The position numbers and the translations under genes were made by a program. Shown here piece by piece: positions 22,850 to 34,663 of a stretch of 64,000 bases of DNA. Source of the DNA: Diplolepis rosae (taxonomy: Eukaryota; Arthropoda; Insecta; Hymenoptera; Diplolepididae); NCBI GenBank assembly GCA_030998225.1, contig JAPYXD010000581.1, positions 1,116,001-1,180,000 of the forward strand, in the 5' to 3' direction. Under the pieces are notes generated by a model, which was given only the letters and a program-made list of their open reading frames with translations, searched no databases and was not told the origin of the DNA. Each line of letters begins with the position of its first letter. Positions within the stretch are counted from its first letter, which is position 1.

Positions 22850-23540
22850 TTTCTTCACTTTCGAGGAACTAAAGAGAGAGGATCGACGGCTCAAGGCCAA
22901 TACACATACGGACAGATGATTGACGCTGTACATAATGAGATCCTCAAAATGTGATCATGGTATATCTCAAGATCAACTCCATGAGATAGAGGAACTGCAT
23001 CAAGTCTATGATACGTAAGAACGTTCCAGACTCCCTGTTGCTGGTGATAGATATCTACCTAAATGACAGGTGGGTGTTTCACGGGGGCGACACATGGTTC
23101 CTCGAAGAAGAGATGACATGTGGCACTTAGGGGTTGCATGTGGGTCTATTTCTGTGGAATGTCAAGTACGACAATTTGCTGCGCATGGATCTGCCAGCGG
23201 GGACGAAAATCATTGGCTTCACGGGCGACACACTTTTCGCATGTGCTGCTGAGACTCTTCAAATATCCGAAGATTGTACCCAGCAGACGAGAAGCTGCGT
23301 AGAGCAGGAACATTAAATACCTGGGAGTGCAGTTGGAACAGAGGCTTAGCTTTGGCGAACACTTCGAGATCACAACCACCAATATCATTCAATGTGAAGC
23401 TAAATTGGCTCGTCTTATACACAACATTAGTGACACAGGGAAGTGGAAAGAACACTGGTAGGGAACGTTGTACGCTTGAAACTGCTATATGCACCCTAGC
23501 GTACTGGCTAGTAAAACTAGTAAAGCTAGCGTGAAGTAGC
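22850..23540 (+). pseudogene. second, heavily decayed LINE A copy (RT region)
   Basis: The plus strand shows FFTFEELKREDRRLKA at about 22850, then RMDLPAGTKIIGF at about 23185-23223 followed by TGDT where the other copy reads ADDA, so both catalytic aspartates of the box are not retained as a pair. RLSFGEHFEITT follows at about 23343. Deletions and frameshifts separate the pieces. It is homologous to 19890-18960 of LINE A but in the opposite orientation. Confidence 0.75.
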
Positions 23541-24760
23541 ATTATAACTCATGAATGAGGCAAAATGAATATTCAAAATGTTTTTATCATTATTTTGTGT
23601 TAAAAATATCGTTATTAATATCGTTCGCTAGGGCAGCTTCAGTGTGAGCATCTGTCCTTGATAACCGTGCTATTTTGAAGAAGCTGTCTTCAGCACAGAG
23701 AGATATTGCGCTAAGAAACATCTCAGCATAGCCAACTGTTACGACGTGCGTGGTACTGGTTTCTCAGTTGATTATTTCCCTCAAAAATTAGATGTGATGA
23801 AGATGTAAAGAATCTTTTTCTAGTCCAACTCCAATGAAATTCGATCTTTGGATCATTAAGGTAGGTAAATTTACGGAAGTATGTCGAATTTTGTGTGAAG
23901 GCTAGTAGAAACTCATCGGCCGAAAAGTTATTAGAATTGGATTGTATCAACAAGACGAGGTGCATCACAGAATTATAAAACATACCAATCAGTCATGCAA
24001 AAATCTGCTCCTTTTCACTGTATCAGCGTGCGAATTGGGCGTAGAAAAGGAGACAATAGCAAATCATACATTACAATTCGGCGGGCTAACTCACAATTCT
24101 GAAAATACGTGAAATTAATCATTATTCTCCACATATTATTTCCAATTAAATGATTCAGCTTTTTACGTTATAATCAAATATAATATAATCAATAATCAAA
24201 TCAATTTTTTGTTATTATGAATCATCATTGTGTAAAATATATTTCATTTAAATATACAAATTGAATTGAATATTGTAACTTGAGTCTTCCCTTTGTAGGT
24301 GTTGAGATGAGTCTTAATTAGACTGTAAACTTTGTGATCCATTTGGTTGGGATGGTTGATTTCTGATCCCGGTTATTCTAGAAGATTTTCTAAGGCGATT
24401 CCCCTTCATTTTTTACTGTCGTTGAACTCGTAGACCTTACGTTCGTGGTGTCGATTTTACTGCATTAAAACTGGACTGGACTAAAGTTGTGGTGACAATC
24501 TGATGAGACTGGACTGGACTGGAATGACTTCTATTGGAACTTTAGCTTCTTATAGGATTTTGAAAGATCAACTATGACGAGCTACATGCTATGACGAGTT
24601 ACATGTTACTACAAGGTACATGTAGTGACTCTTATATTAGCCGGAACTAGTCGTGACATATCAAGTGTAATGGCTAGCGCCGCAAACAACTACAATACTA
24701 GATTAGATTCGAGTGTACGCATAAAAACTCGTATACGCACCGAAGTCAGATAAAATAGAA
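23541..24760. other. AT-rich region without a recognised gene
   Basis: No domain is seen. A short tandem ACTGGACTGG lies near 24470-24520. Otherwise only spurious ORFs are present. Confidence 0.5.
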
Positions 24761-24974
24761 TACGTGCCAATGCACACAATTCGGGAAATTACGAGACTGG
24801 CGACAATGCTCGTAGGACTGATCGCGCATCGGCTTCGTCTCGGCTTCGTCTCGGCTTTGCCTCAGCTACGTCTCGACTACGCATCGGCTACACCTCGACT
24901 ACGCCTTGGCTTCGATCTCCTGCGAGCATTGTCGCTCGTCACGCAATAACCCTCATTGTGCGCCTAGGCACGTA
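24761..24974. repeat. small TIR element (MITE) with a minisatellite core
   Basis: The ends TACGTGCC and GGCACGTA are inverted, and a second inverted pair GCGACAATGCTCG / CGAGCATTGTCGC lies inside. The core, at about 24826-24915, is a tandem repeat of 11-12 bp units around CTCGGCTTCGT. There is no coding capacity. It abuts the Tc1-like element at 24980. Confidence 0.7.
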
Positions 24975-24979
24975 ATATA

Positions 24980-25736
24980 AAGGGTTTCCCAATAAGAGTG
25001 ATATGTTTTGAAATTGAAAAAAAACACTGAATATTCATTCGGAATTGATCGAAATCTTTTTTATTATATTGGATATTCTATGCCATTTATGATTTAAACA
25101 ATATATCGGCCAAATGTCCCCCGAGACTTGAGCCAAAAATGCGCCTCATCAGAAAAGATGATTTTTTGATGAAAATTGGGATCATTTTCAATTGATTCCA
25201 GAGCCCAATCCGCGAACTCCCGACGCAAACGATGGTCATTAGGCTTCAGTTCTTGGGCCAGAATCATCTTATAGGGATGCAGGCCAAGATCCAATCGCAA
25301 AATACGCCAGGTAGTGATCCTGGACAGGCCCAATTCCTGAGATCGGCGTGGCACGGACAATTCACGGTTTTCCTCGATACTGGCCTGTACGGCGGCTATA
25401 TTCTGTGTAGAACGTGCGGTACGCATACGATTTTTAGGCTTAGTATCCAATAGAGTAAATTCACTCTCCAACTTATCGATTATTCGACGAATTGAGAGCG
25501 CGGATGGAGCAGAATGACGACCATATTTTGCACGATATGCTCTTTGAACACCGACAAAACTTCTCGAATTTTGATAAAATAATTGGACAATTTCCAAACG
25601 TTGTGGAAGCGTGAAACTACTCATGATTAAATGGCAAACCTTACTGATGACAACTGACAGCAGACGTCAAAAATTTCAGTTCAAATCAGCCCGATAGGGA
25701 CATTCAAAATCATATCACCCCTATTGGGAAACCCTT
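24980..25736 (-). mobile_element. internally deleted Tc1/IS630-type transposon
   Basis: The inverted ends AAGGGTTTCCCAATA at both borders are flanked by TA on each side (24978-24979 and 25737-25738), as expected for the Tc1-mariner superfamily. At 757 bp it is too short for a full transposase of about 340 codons. The coding remnant is on the minus strand. Confidence 0.85.
25094..25624 (-). pseudogene. truncated Tc1/IS630-like transposase (N-terminal half)
   Basis: A 176-codon ORF. It begins MSSFTLPQRLEIVQLFYQNS, an N-terminal helix-turn-helix of the DUF4817 kind. A second helix-turn-helix follows with LGLSRITTWRILR. It reaches the first catalytic motif FSDEAHFWL, whose aspartate is the first of the DDE triad. 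It then runs off into the deleted part, so the remaining acidic residues are absent. It could make a DNA-binding fragment but no active enzyme. Confidence 0.8.
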
Positions 25737-26077
25737 TACTAAATCTCAACGGTTTTCCTGCGGTGTAAGTAAGCAGAATACCGAAAAAAGAGAAGCTTTT
25801 ATTTAAAAACTTGAAAATCGGTGATAGTATGTATTTTGTGTTTCATAAAGTTTTAACTCATCGCAAATAAAATAAAAGATGGTTTTTTCAAGATAGATAA
25901 CTGTTACCTCTGAAAAATAAAATAATACATATTACTTTTGCAAATTTTACCATTCATTTGCCGGAAGAAAGAACAAACTGGTAAATAGTGCATTGCGAAC
26001 CATAAGGTTTAAAGAAATTAAAGGTATTAATTTAAAAAGAATACAAATTTATATCACCACAAACTCAAATTCATATT
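25737..26077. other. AT-rich sequence, nothing recognised
   Basis: No ORF, repeat or motif of note. Confidence 0.5.
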
Positions 26078-27435
26078 ACACTGAGAAAACAGTTTGGTAG
26101 TGCCAACAAAAATTTGGTTGTCGCAACAAAATAATTTGTCTGATATACAGCTGACAAAATGTTTTGTTGGACCAACAAAATTTTTTTGTTGAATTTTTAG
26201 TTGCACTCAACCAAATAATTTTGTAGTGATAACAAAAGTGTTTTGTTGGTATGACAAAACTTATTGTTGATTCAACAAAATTATTTTGTTCCAAGAAAAA
26301 AATTATTTTTTTGAAAGAGCAAAATTATTTTGTTGGGAGAGCATACTTTTTTTTAGTAGAACAAAATCGTTTTTTTGAAGGAAATTCATAATTTTGTTAA
26401 ATTAGCAATATTTTTTGCACAAATAAAACATATTTCTATGCACGGAAAGAGAAATATGAATTTCCGAGGTTATTCGAATCTACAAATCATAAAAGTAAAA
26501 AAAAAGTCAACTACACGTATCATTATTTACATTGTTAAAATTTTCTGAACACTTTCTGGTAAGATTTTTAACAATCACTTTGCAAGACTCTGTCATATTG
26601 ATTTTAATCCCAAAATAAAAGTGAAAAATGATAAATGAATATTTTTGATTAAATGCACTATTAGGGTTAGATTAGGGTTAGATTTACCTTTGAAGGTATT
26701 TATCAGGCCTGGTAAGCCCCATTCCTCCAAGAGTTGCTGCATTTTTAAGTCAGACATCAATAAATATGAAGTCGCGAATTCGATTAAATTAAATTTCGGT
26801 GAACGGCGAAAATAAAGACATGTGGTTTCTCGGTAAAGTTTGCTACATCGAATCAAACAAAAGAGCCGCGTGACCAGACCTGTGTATCGAGGAATTGAAA
26901 TATGTCACCAGAGTTCAGGTGTCGCTAGTAGTAACTTTGCACTGTCAAAGCACGTAACACATGGAAAATAACACAACAATATGAAAATAGTTTAACTACT
27001 AGTTTAAAATAATTTTTACTCTGTAACATGGTTTGTTTAGAGATTAATTTGCCACTTTTTCGTATTTTTTCCGTGCATTATGTGGTCTAGCAGAACATAA
27101 TTAATACTAACGCCACCTTAAGCCCTAGTTTAACTCTCATAACATATTTTATGAAGAGGAAAGATAGGATGATGATGTGCCGGTTGCGTGCGACGCGAAC
27201 GAAATACTGATATAAACAAAACAATACACATGAGTGGTAATACATTTTGTCGGGACAACCAAATTATATAGGTGGTTTAACCAAGGCATTCAATCAAATT
27301 ATTTGTTCGAACCAAATACATTTTTTGGTAAGATTAACCATTCTTTTTGTAATGCCAACCAAATTTTAGTATTGACAACAAAATCTGTTTAACAAAACTA
27401 TTTTGTTGCGGTGACATTATTTTTTCTCTCAGTGT
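26078..27435. repeat. TIR element with quasi-periodic AACAAAATTATTTTGTTG arms
   Basis: The ends read ACACTGAGAAAA and, inverted, TTTCTCTCAGTGT. Both end regions (about 26085-26400 and 27240-27420) consist of loosely periodic words such as CCAACAAAATT and TTTTGTTGG that can pair with each other. The middle (26450-27230) is ordinary AT-rich sequence with a candidate coding exon at 26688-26757. It could be one element with internal sequence or two related arms around old host DNA. Confidence 0.5.
26688..26757 (-). CDS. candidate first coding exon of a SAM-like multicopy insect gene
   Basis: From a minus-strand ATG at 26757 the frame reads MSDLKMQQLLEEWGLPGLI and ends at the donor AAAG|gtaaat after one base of a split codon. 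Short first exons with an LLxEWGLxxLIxxF pattern are typical of an insect multicopy gene family with an N-terminal SAM-like domain; this is family knowledge recalled, not searched. No downstream exon is recognised nearby on this strand, so it may be an orphan. Confidence 0.35.
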
Positions 27436-28710
27436 AGGATCCAATCTACATCACAATTGAAAATTTTGAGCAATTCAAAACCCTCCCAAAAATCGAAAAG
27501 ATCCAAATCCGCAAAAAGAAACTTTTTTTGGACAAAAATGAACTTTCCTTTCTTTTTTATTTAGAAGTCCATTTTTTTTAAATCTTGTACTGTTTTTTCT
27601 GAGGGTCCAAATCTTCGGTTTTTGAAAGAGTTTCGAATTGCTTGAAAGTGTCAATTAAATGAAACATTTATTATTTTATCATTCTGGAGTACAGTTGTCT
27701 TCATTGAACGACAATCTTTGCTCTCTTTTTTTTCCTTCATATTTTAAAAAAAAACTATAAGTTGAATGTCCCAATTAGTGACCAACATATTTTACATGAC
27801 ATTTTTTTACATTCATTTACAGAATATCAATTTAACAATCTGTAAATAGTATTGCAGCTACGTTCAATAGCGGTAAGTAATTGGACTGTACACAAATTTT
27901 TTTATATATGCTTAGTTTTCATACTAAAAAGGAAACATTTTAATGACTTAAATTGAGGAAATTTGACTGTTTACTAGAATAATCATCTATTCTAGACAAC
28001 TGGTGCCTTTACCCAAACACGAGACATAATTTCAAACATACTAAAACATAATTATATTTACACCGAGACATGAATAGCTGTGTATTGGTGCAATTAAAAT
28101 GAGGTCGGAGTTATAAGTACGATAATACAAAACTGTATGGACTGCAGAAAATTCCCATGTATTACAATTTTTGAAATAATAATTGCATTAAGCGCTAATC
28201 TCATGAATAATATAAATTATATGGTAAGGAAGTCAATATGTACAGCATAACTTAATGATGGAATGTCATATTAAAGAAAATATATTTTAGAATAATATAT
28301 TCGAATGGATCACTTAAAATATACCTTAGACGAAGAAAACTACTTTATTAACCACTTGTGAAAGAACTGAAATAAATTTTTAGGTATAAAAGTGGTAAAA
28401 GTAATTCACATACATGCAGGTTAGATTTACGCACAGTGCGGCCACTAGCATGTATTTTAGGAGGGTACTTGAAAAAGTGAAAATGAGCATCAGCGCCACC
28501 AAGTTTTGATAGCAAGAACTGATATCAATGCAAACGAAACCCCCGTCCCTTTAACCCGATGTATTCTAAAGAGCGGAAAATTTTGAAATATATTGTATGA
28601 AATCCATTTCATAAATTTAAATGATTAAAAGTTGAAAATAATTTGTGAAAGAATAAAAATACATGAATTTTTAAATATGAATCACAATGAACAGTTAAAT
28701 ACTGTACTAT
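27436..28710. other. AT-rich region without a recognised feature
   Basis: Only A/T runs and short spurious ORFs. Confidence 0.5.
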
Positions 28711-28862
28711 TACACGGAGAAAAATAGTTGAAGTAATTTTACTCAACTCTGTCGATTAAACTTGGGACTTAAGGACATTTGAACATTTATTAAATCCTAG
28801 TCGGGTAAAATGAATTTGATAAGTACCTAATTCACCCAAAGTGAATATCAATAAGCGTTACA
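28711..28862 (+). repeat. dispersed repeat, copy 1
   Basis: Starts TACACGGAGAAAAATAGTTG and matches 43958-44109 with about five differences in 152 bp. There is no coding content. It is a young, non-autonomous repeat of unknown class. Confidence 0.8.
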
Positions 28863-29179
28863 TAGGAAATAGTAAGGAGTTGAGTAAAACGTTGTCGACG
28901 ACAGGGCATCACAATGCATCAGTGGGTTAAACTGAAATGTATAAATATATCACCGACGCTTGAGGTGCTTCGAAAGGTAGTTGAGTAAAATGAGCATCGG
29001 CTGTATTATTTCAACTGGCAATGATATGGTTGCTATGGTTACAACAGCTTAAAAATAACATCGGTAGCGACAATAGTGCCACCATTTGTTGATAACAAAC
29101 ATTATAATTCGTTCCCCTTTTCTCCTATATGAATGGACCCACTGTGGCCTTACTACCGATACATCCGAGTATCAGTTTT
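28863..29179. other. AT-rich sequence next to the dispersed repeat
   Basis: Motifs GAGTTGAGTAAAAC and GGTAGTTGAGTAAAATGAG recall the start of the adjacent repeat, so the element may extend here. No gene is seen. Confidence 0.4.
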
Positions 29180-30021
29180 CTTGAAAATACATCATCTCTT
29201 GTACTGGGACAGGATCATCCAGATTGACTACCTTGTCGTACACAACTGTCTGGACATTGTCTTGTGGGACAAACGTGCTCAGCGTTGAGCGGAACTGGAC
29301 GCTCATCGAGTCATTCGTCACACTTGTGATGAAAACGAGAGAGTTCGATGAGCTTCGAGAGCGTAACAACTGGAAGGGCCTGTAGAAATCGTATCGGGGC
29401 CTGTACCTGCGGTCCTGCGTCTCGGGCGGACTTAGCTGTCCGCGCCGTTCGGCGGAGGATTTATTTTATTCCTCCCCTAGCTGGCCCGGCTAGTTGGTTT
29501 GCCTAATGGGCCTCTGGCCGCGGATGAAAGTCCCGGGCGAACGGATGACGGAAGAGTCGTCCGCGACTTTAAGTAGGAACCAACTGTCCGCGAAGTTTAA
29601 AGCCGAAAAGCGGTCCCGCCGGCGGTGTATTGGTTCGAGAGGGAAGGTTTTTTGGCTTTGGCAGGTTTGCCCAGACCCGTCCTAGGAGGGTCCTGTACAA
29701 CGCCTATAAAAGATTTTGCCATTTTTCTTCCTCACCAAAAAAAAAACGTGCTCAGCGCGTCAAGATTATAGACATCGCTGTTCCCCTTGAGAAGAAGATT
29801 CAGCTGACAGACAACCAAGATCGTAAAGTATGGTCGGCCTTATTGTGATTTCGGCTACGAGAAACGTGCACGTAAGGTGCGAGAGTCAACTGAACAATCT
29901 TAGCGTGGACAGGATACTTGCGGCAGTCCACAAAGCGGTATTATTGAATATCTGCCGCACGGTCCATTCCTTCCCTGATCATCAAGAAGAAGGTGGCCAA
30001 CTGTTTCTGGACTTCTGGTAA
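29180..30021 (+). pseudogene. 3' end of a second LINE type (LINE C), split by a LINE A insertion
   Basis: The plus strand before the insertion reads HHLLYWDRIIQIDYLVVHN and then DIVLWDKRAQ. After the insertion (from 29758) the same frame continues RVKIIDIAVPLEKKIQ, and further, frame-shifted, come traces such as ICRTVHSFP. This is the C-terminal region commonly found after RT in some insect LINEs (an LYWDR..., DIVxxDK..., IDIAVPL... pattern). Everything upstream is missing, so the copy is 5'-truncated and dead. Confidence 0.6.
29285..29745 (+). mobile_element. 5'-truncated LINE A insertion with 12 bp target duplication
   Basis: The insertion is the 3' end of LINE A: it matches the minus strand of about 18275-17807, including the GGACGCTCATCGAGTCATTC stretch and the terminal sequence before an A-run at 29737-29745. 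ACGTGCTCAGCG occurs immediately before (29273-29284) and immediately after (29746-29757), a target-site duplication from target-primed reverse transcription. The host frame of LINE C is restored across the junction. Confidence 0.85.
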
Positions 30022-31593
30022 GAAAATGATGCCAGCTTTTATTGTTTTTGGTTTTTGAGTAATTGACTTTTATAATTTTGGTTGCTTTATTTTTATTTTT
30101 ATTATAATAATAAATAATCGCAAAAATAGTAGAGCTTTCCCTTCATTCTACTCTATGCTTCAATCGAGAGTTGAGTAAACCGTGAATCGCAAGACTTATT
30201 CCAACAGCCACATCTATTCACGCAGGAACGAATGAAAGTAATCTGCACCTTAGGCATACGTAAAAAAGATTTAATTTAAAAAACGTGTTGAATTTTCAGC
30301 ATATTAATGTTCTAAGTTATAATATTTAATAGTCAATAACAGCTATAAAAATACTAAATAGAATTGGAGTTTATTTCAGTCGGAAGTTATTTATTTGGTC
30401 ACAATAGATCAAAGTTAACGCTCCTGGCATAATTATTTTTCATGTAATAAGTACGAAGAATTTCCGATTTAATTCATTTAATGGAATTTTCAAAATAATT
30501 ATGTATGTTAGAAAGTTCCATTTGCATTAGAGGAGAATCGTACAGCTCATTTCGTAACACACTGTAGTCCTAAGTTCAAACAGATCGTTGGACACTCTGA
30601 ATACACGGTTGCACCGTTTAAGGAGGTTCTATCGGTACATAGCTAGTCAGAACAAAGCATTTCGTGCAGTTGATTCACGAGGTAGTTGATGTGGCAAAAC
30701 TGCCTCGCTTTTTTAGTGTCCCTTCTAAATTTGGCATCATAAGAGGCATTTTATTGAACTAGATTATAAATCTGAAGCATTCAGGTGTGAATACTATGAC
30801 AGGACAAACGTGTATGTAGGCTCAATGTTTCTTTTTGAATAGCACGCCATAACCTACCAATGTATACTCGGCTGCGGTGTTGCCATATCTACTACATTAT
30901 CACTCAATATCATTGTTTATGTAACATTTATTTCCATTTTCATTGATTTACAAGTACGCTTCTAACAATATTATAAGCTAAAAATGTTTTTTAGATATTT
31001 TTCTCACTATTATAAAAGATTTCGTCGATATTCAACCGTTAATAAATGTGTGGTGGGTAATTGAAAACAATGAAAAGGTAGTTGTCCATAAGAGCACGTG
31101 TTAAATGACGGAAAATATTTATTAAAATATCTTAGCTCACAGGTGAAAATTTGACTGATTCATTTTTATGCTTTTAAATAACTATGTTTCAAGTTTCATC
31201 CTTTTCTGACCGTTAATTCGTTTTACGATAGAACCTGCTTGAAGAGGCCCTAAGACGCTGTTCTTGTCTTTAGTTGTCTTAGCAGTTCAGGTGTGAAAAG
31301 AATGTGATATCAAGTAAAATTGTTATCTTTGTTCTAGTGTTTATTGGATTCGTCTACCAGAAAAATAGTAAGTTTACACGCGTTTAATTAATATAGTTAT
31401 TAGTTATAGTTTATTTATACTTTAATTATATAGTTTAATTAATATACTTTTGTATTTGAGGTTATAGTAATTTTTTTTTATTTGAAAAGGTTAGAAAAAA
31501 TAGTGTCCGTGAATTTAAAGAATAGATTGTGTAATGCATGTTTTCTCTCATTACTCACAATAAATATAGTGCGTGTTATAATAAATTTTACAG
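30022..31593. other. AT-rich region, nothing firm
   Basis: No recognised gene. A possible upstream exon of the pseudogene that follows lies near 31337-31367, between TTTGTTCTAG and a GTAAGTTT donor. Confidence 0.4.
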
Positions 31594-32760
31594 CTTATCT
31601 AGAAGTGGAAAACGTACCAGAGGTAAGGGGATGTTATTAATTCACAAGTTGTCCACAAATTGGTAATGTAAATTAAATCAGAAGTAACTTTTACATTGTC
31701 ATTTATGTGAAGTGGTATTTTGTTATAAAAATAATTTTATGTTTCATATCATTTCTCTAATTGAATAGACATTATTGAAGCATGAAATAAGTTTAATTTC
31801 CATTATATTTTAATTCCAGTATGGATATTCATCCGAATCTCGACACTATCAGTATCCTTATTATCATTCGGGACATCCTTCTTTTATACACCCAGAGATT
31901 CCTGAGCTACATAGTGCTTCAAAACCATTAGATTATTTACTATATACTATGACTATACAAAGTTAACCTTACCTACACATGAACCGAGTTTATCTAGAAA
32001 TTGGCAACATCATTACCAAGTAAGAAAATTCATTATAAATTGAAACGCTTTTCTTATAGATAATGTTTTTTGTAACTTTCTAGAAAAAATTTTAAAATGT
32101 TTTTTATTACTTTATAATTCTTATTGCTCAATAAATTACAAGAAATAGTTTAATGAAATAAATGTTTCTTTTTTTATAACCGCATTTTTTAATAAATCTT
32201 TTAAAACAATTACTGTTCTTTTTCAAAAAAGCGAAGAAGCTGAGCCAACAATCTCCGACAAGCAAAGTCTTTTAGGTGAATCCTGACCTAATCAGCAGCT
32301 CAATAATATTACTGGTGAAGCTTCTGAAATGGAAAATTCAAGGCCTTCCATCAGTACCAGTCTTGATGAAAAGTCATCGCCACAATACACTTTGGTAAAT
32401 GAATCATTCATTTCAATTATTGTTATTTATTTTATTGGGTTTGTTAATTCACAAAATTTATTTTTGATTTCTTTAAGTAGAAATTTCTTTTAATCTATTA
32501 AGTAAAATTTTGTAGCCTTTATAAGAACTCTTAGAAGGTTGCACAAAGGGGAAAGAAATTCTAAGATCTTATGACAAAAACAATAAATCGCCATTATGGA
32601 GAACGTCGAATGAGTTGGTGCGTCTCATTATTAACAGAGAGAAGAATGAAGTTGTAAGACATTTAAAACGTGGCCAAGTACTTGAATTTTGGGAGTAAGT
32701 AACTTTTCATGGGAAAATAATGGATTATTATCACTAATTTGGAGTTTCTTAATTTATTTT

Positions 32761-32964
32761 GTGTCCAAACGGGCGGAAAAAGTCGCATTGCATGCTTGTG
32801 CGTAGAGCGGCATGCAGTCAGTTGTGCCTCGGCGTCAATATCGGGCGAAATGTTCATACTGCCCGCTTCAAGGGGTGAAAATGTTCATACCGCCCGAAAC
32901 TTGACTGCCCGCGGCTAACTGCGCACTCGCACGCAACGCGACTTTTTCCACCAATTTGGACACA
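32761..32964. repeat. fold-back MITE in the pseudogene's last intron
   Basis: The ends TGTGTCCAAACGGGCGGAAA and the inverted TGTGTCCAAATTGGTGGAAA share a further AAGTCGC-TTGC-TGC run. It is GC-rich, 204 bp long and non-coding. Confidence 0.8.
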
Positions 32965-32972
32965 CAACGTCG

Positions 32973-33069
32973 TGTGTACCTCGAGCGACATGGTGGCGAT
33001 GTGACTCGTGTGAATAGTGGGTACACTTCGCACTCGTCACAATCGCCACCATGCCGCCCTTGGTACACA
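32973..33069. repeat. second small fold-back MITE
   Basis: The left end TGTGTACCTCGAGCGACATG pairs with the inverted right end TGTGTACCAAGGGCGGCATG, followed by GTGGCGAT on both arms. It is 97 bp long and nearly all palindrome, and lies only eight bases after the previous fold-back. Confidence 0.8.
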
Positions 33070-33269
33070 ATCTACTATTGTCGACTTTTCACAGAGTTCC
33101 AAAATATAGATTGATCTATTTGGCAAATGAAATTGCAGCAACATTCGTAGGATAGTCAGCGGCTTCATATTATCTTCCATTTTGTATAGAAGGCGGAAAG
33201 CGCTTATTAGCCAATGGCAAATTGCATGACCGCATCAAATTCATCTCACTCCTGTTTAATGATTTTTAG

Positions 33270-34639
33270 AGTAATGCAACTCCAACCTAACAGAGTACGA
33301 ATCTCCCGCGACCCAGCCCTGTTCAAGACTCAAGACAAGTACCAGATGCGAACATGGGCTGGAAGATACGTATATTTGGATGACTACACAACCCTGTTCT
33401 AGACACTAGGCGAGTTCCGGTTGAGAACAGGGGTTGTTAATTTAAATGAAAAAGTTTAGGATAACAGATAACAGAAAATGGCCGACTTGAACGATCCCTG
33501 TGAGATCAATGGTGTGGAGCGGACTGTGGCTAAGGAACCTCGAGCGACTGGACATCGAATGTGTGTGTACCAGCCTTTAGCCACCCTATGGATGGAGACG
33601 TGGAATAGACTGAAGAAAGGAAGTTGTAATTGAACCACGAGGCCGGACTTCACTTCCCGTACAGATCTCCGAAGAGTACAGACGCGAAAGTGTGGATTCT
33701 TATAAAGAAGCGCGTCAAAAGGGAAAATTAATAAAAGTTGAGAGCCGGTTGTTGCCCACCCAAAATAGGAAGGTTGGAAACGAAATATAAAGGAAGGACG
33801 ACATTTAAATAAAGGACGAAATATAAAGGAAGGTTGGAAGATCGAAATATTCAAAGAGAAGTGGTCGGAAAATTGACGAAGTGAAGTGAAGTAAAGAGTG
33901 GATAGAGAGGACGAGCACGTTAAGTCTAAGTATTAAGGTATGAAATTTGGTATTTCTTCTCGTGGCGGAACCTAGGTAGGGCGTGACTTTGATTTTCCTT
34001 ACCCGAGGTCGTGTTGAGTGGTTTCAAAGGACACGTCCATGCTAGTGGCGTTCCCCGACTGGATATTAGGGTTGATTTGAGAGAATAGTGTGAAGTATAA
34101 TCGAGTAAAGCGTGTGTGGCCTCCTCATAGAAGCTAGTAAAACGCGAAATAGCCCTGGAGCACTGTCGGGAAGCGCGTCGTCATTAGTGATTGCTAATTT
34201 CATTCGACACCGACGCGCGAGTGTGTCGCACCCGTCTCTTTTGTGTTAAGAGCCTCCCCGAAATCGATAATTTCACCCGCTGCCGCTGCGTCAACATAAA
34301 TACCCCCCCCCCCCCCCCGTTAAGTATCCTCCAGTAAACGGATAAATTTTCTTGTCATCGTCACATGAATGAATCTCCCCCCTTTGTATTGAGTATCCCC
34401 TCCCCGCATACCGAAAAACCTCGATTATTGTCACCGCGTTCGTACACCTAACCCCGCATTGTTACGCACCCTTCTTTTGTTTTATTATAGTGTAGAAGCC
34501 ACGGCAAAGGGACAATCCCTGGATCGATACATCCATTTTTTTTGCTTATATTGAACGACGCAAGGTGACTTGTCCCGAGTTATATAACTAATATGTAAAG
34601 AAATTGAATAAAATGATGAGTGACTTCCCTTTTTTTAAT
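33270..34639. other. unassigned, moderately GC-rich region with a C16 run
   Basis: No domain is recognised. Short direct repeats of CGAAATATAAAGGAAGG occur at 33775-33840. A run of 16 C lies at 34303-34318. The region may be a solo LTR or other non-coding element, but I could not find paired ends. Confidence 0.35.
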
Positions 34640-34663
34640 AGGAGTTTTCATTTCGAGTAACGA

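Larger units (their letters stand above)
31594..33269 (+). pseudogene. multi-exon pseudogene of a multicopy insect gene family
   Basis: Exons at 31594-31622, 31820-32019, 32232-32394, 32516-32694 and 33095-33269 each have AG before and GT after (GTAAGG, GTAAGA, GTAAAT, GTAAGT). All split codons join in one frame. That frame contains four stops: about 31966, 32287, 32522 and 33155. The readable parts include GKEILRSYDKNNKSPLW, NELVRLIINREKNEVVRH and YRLIYLANEIAATFVG, a pattern I associate with an uncharacterised insect family that follows a SAM-like first exon. The last intron has gained two fold-back elements. It is not translatable as a full protein. Confidence 0.6.

Noticed and set aside
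26661..26683. TTAGGGTTAGATTAGGGTTAG, telomere-like
   Set aside because: Only about two to three imperfect units, interstitial and in intron-like sequence; not evidence of a telomere.
32868..33068. ORF in the GC-rich intron patch
   Set aside because: It spans two fold-back elements and is an artefact of their sequence.
34303..34318. C16 run as a functional element
   Set aside because: Homopolymer runs are common and error-prone in assemblies; similar runs occur at 20583 and 61893.
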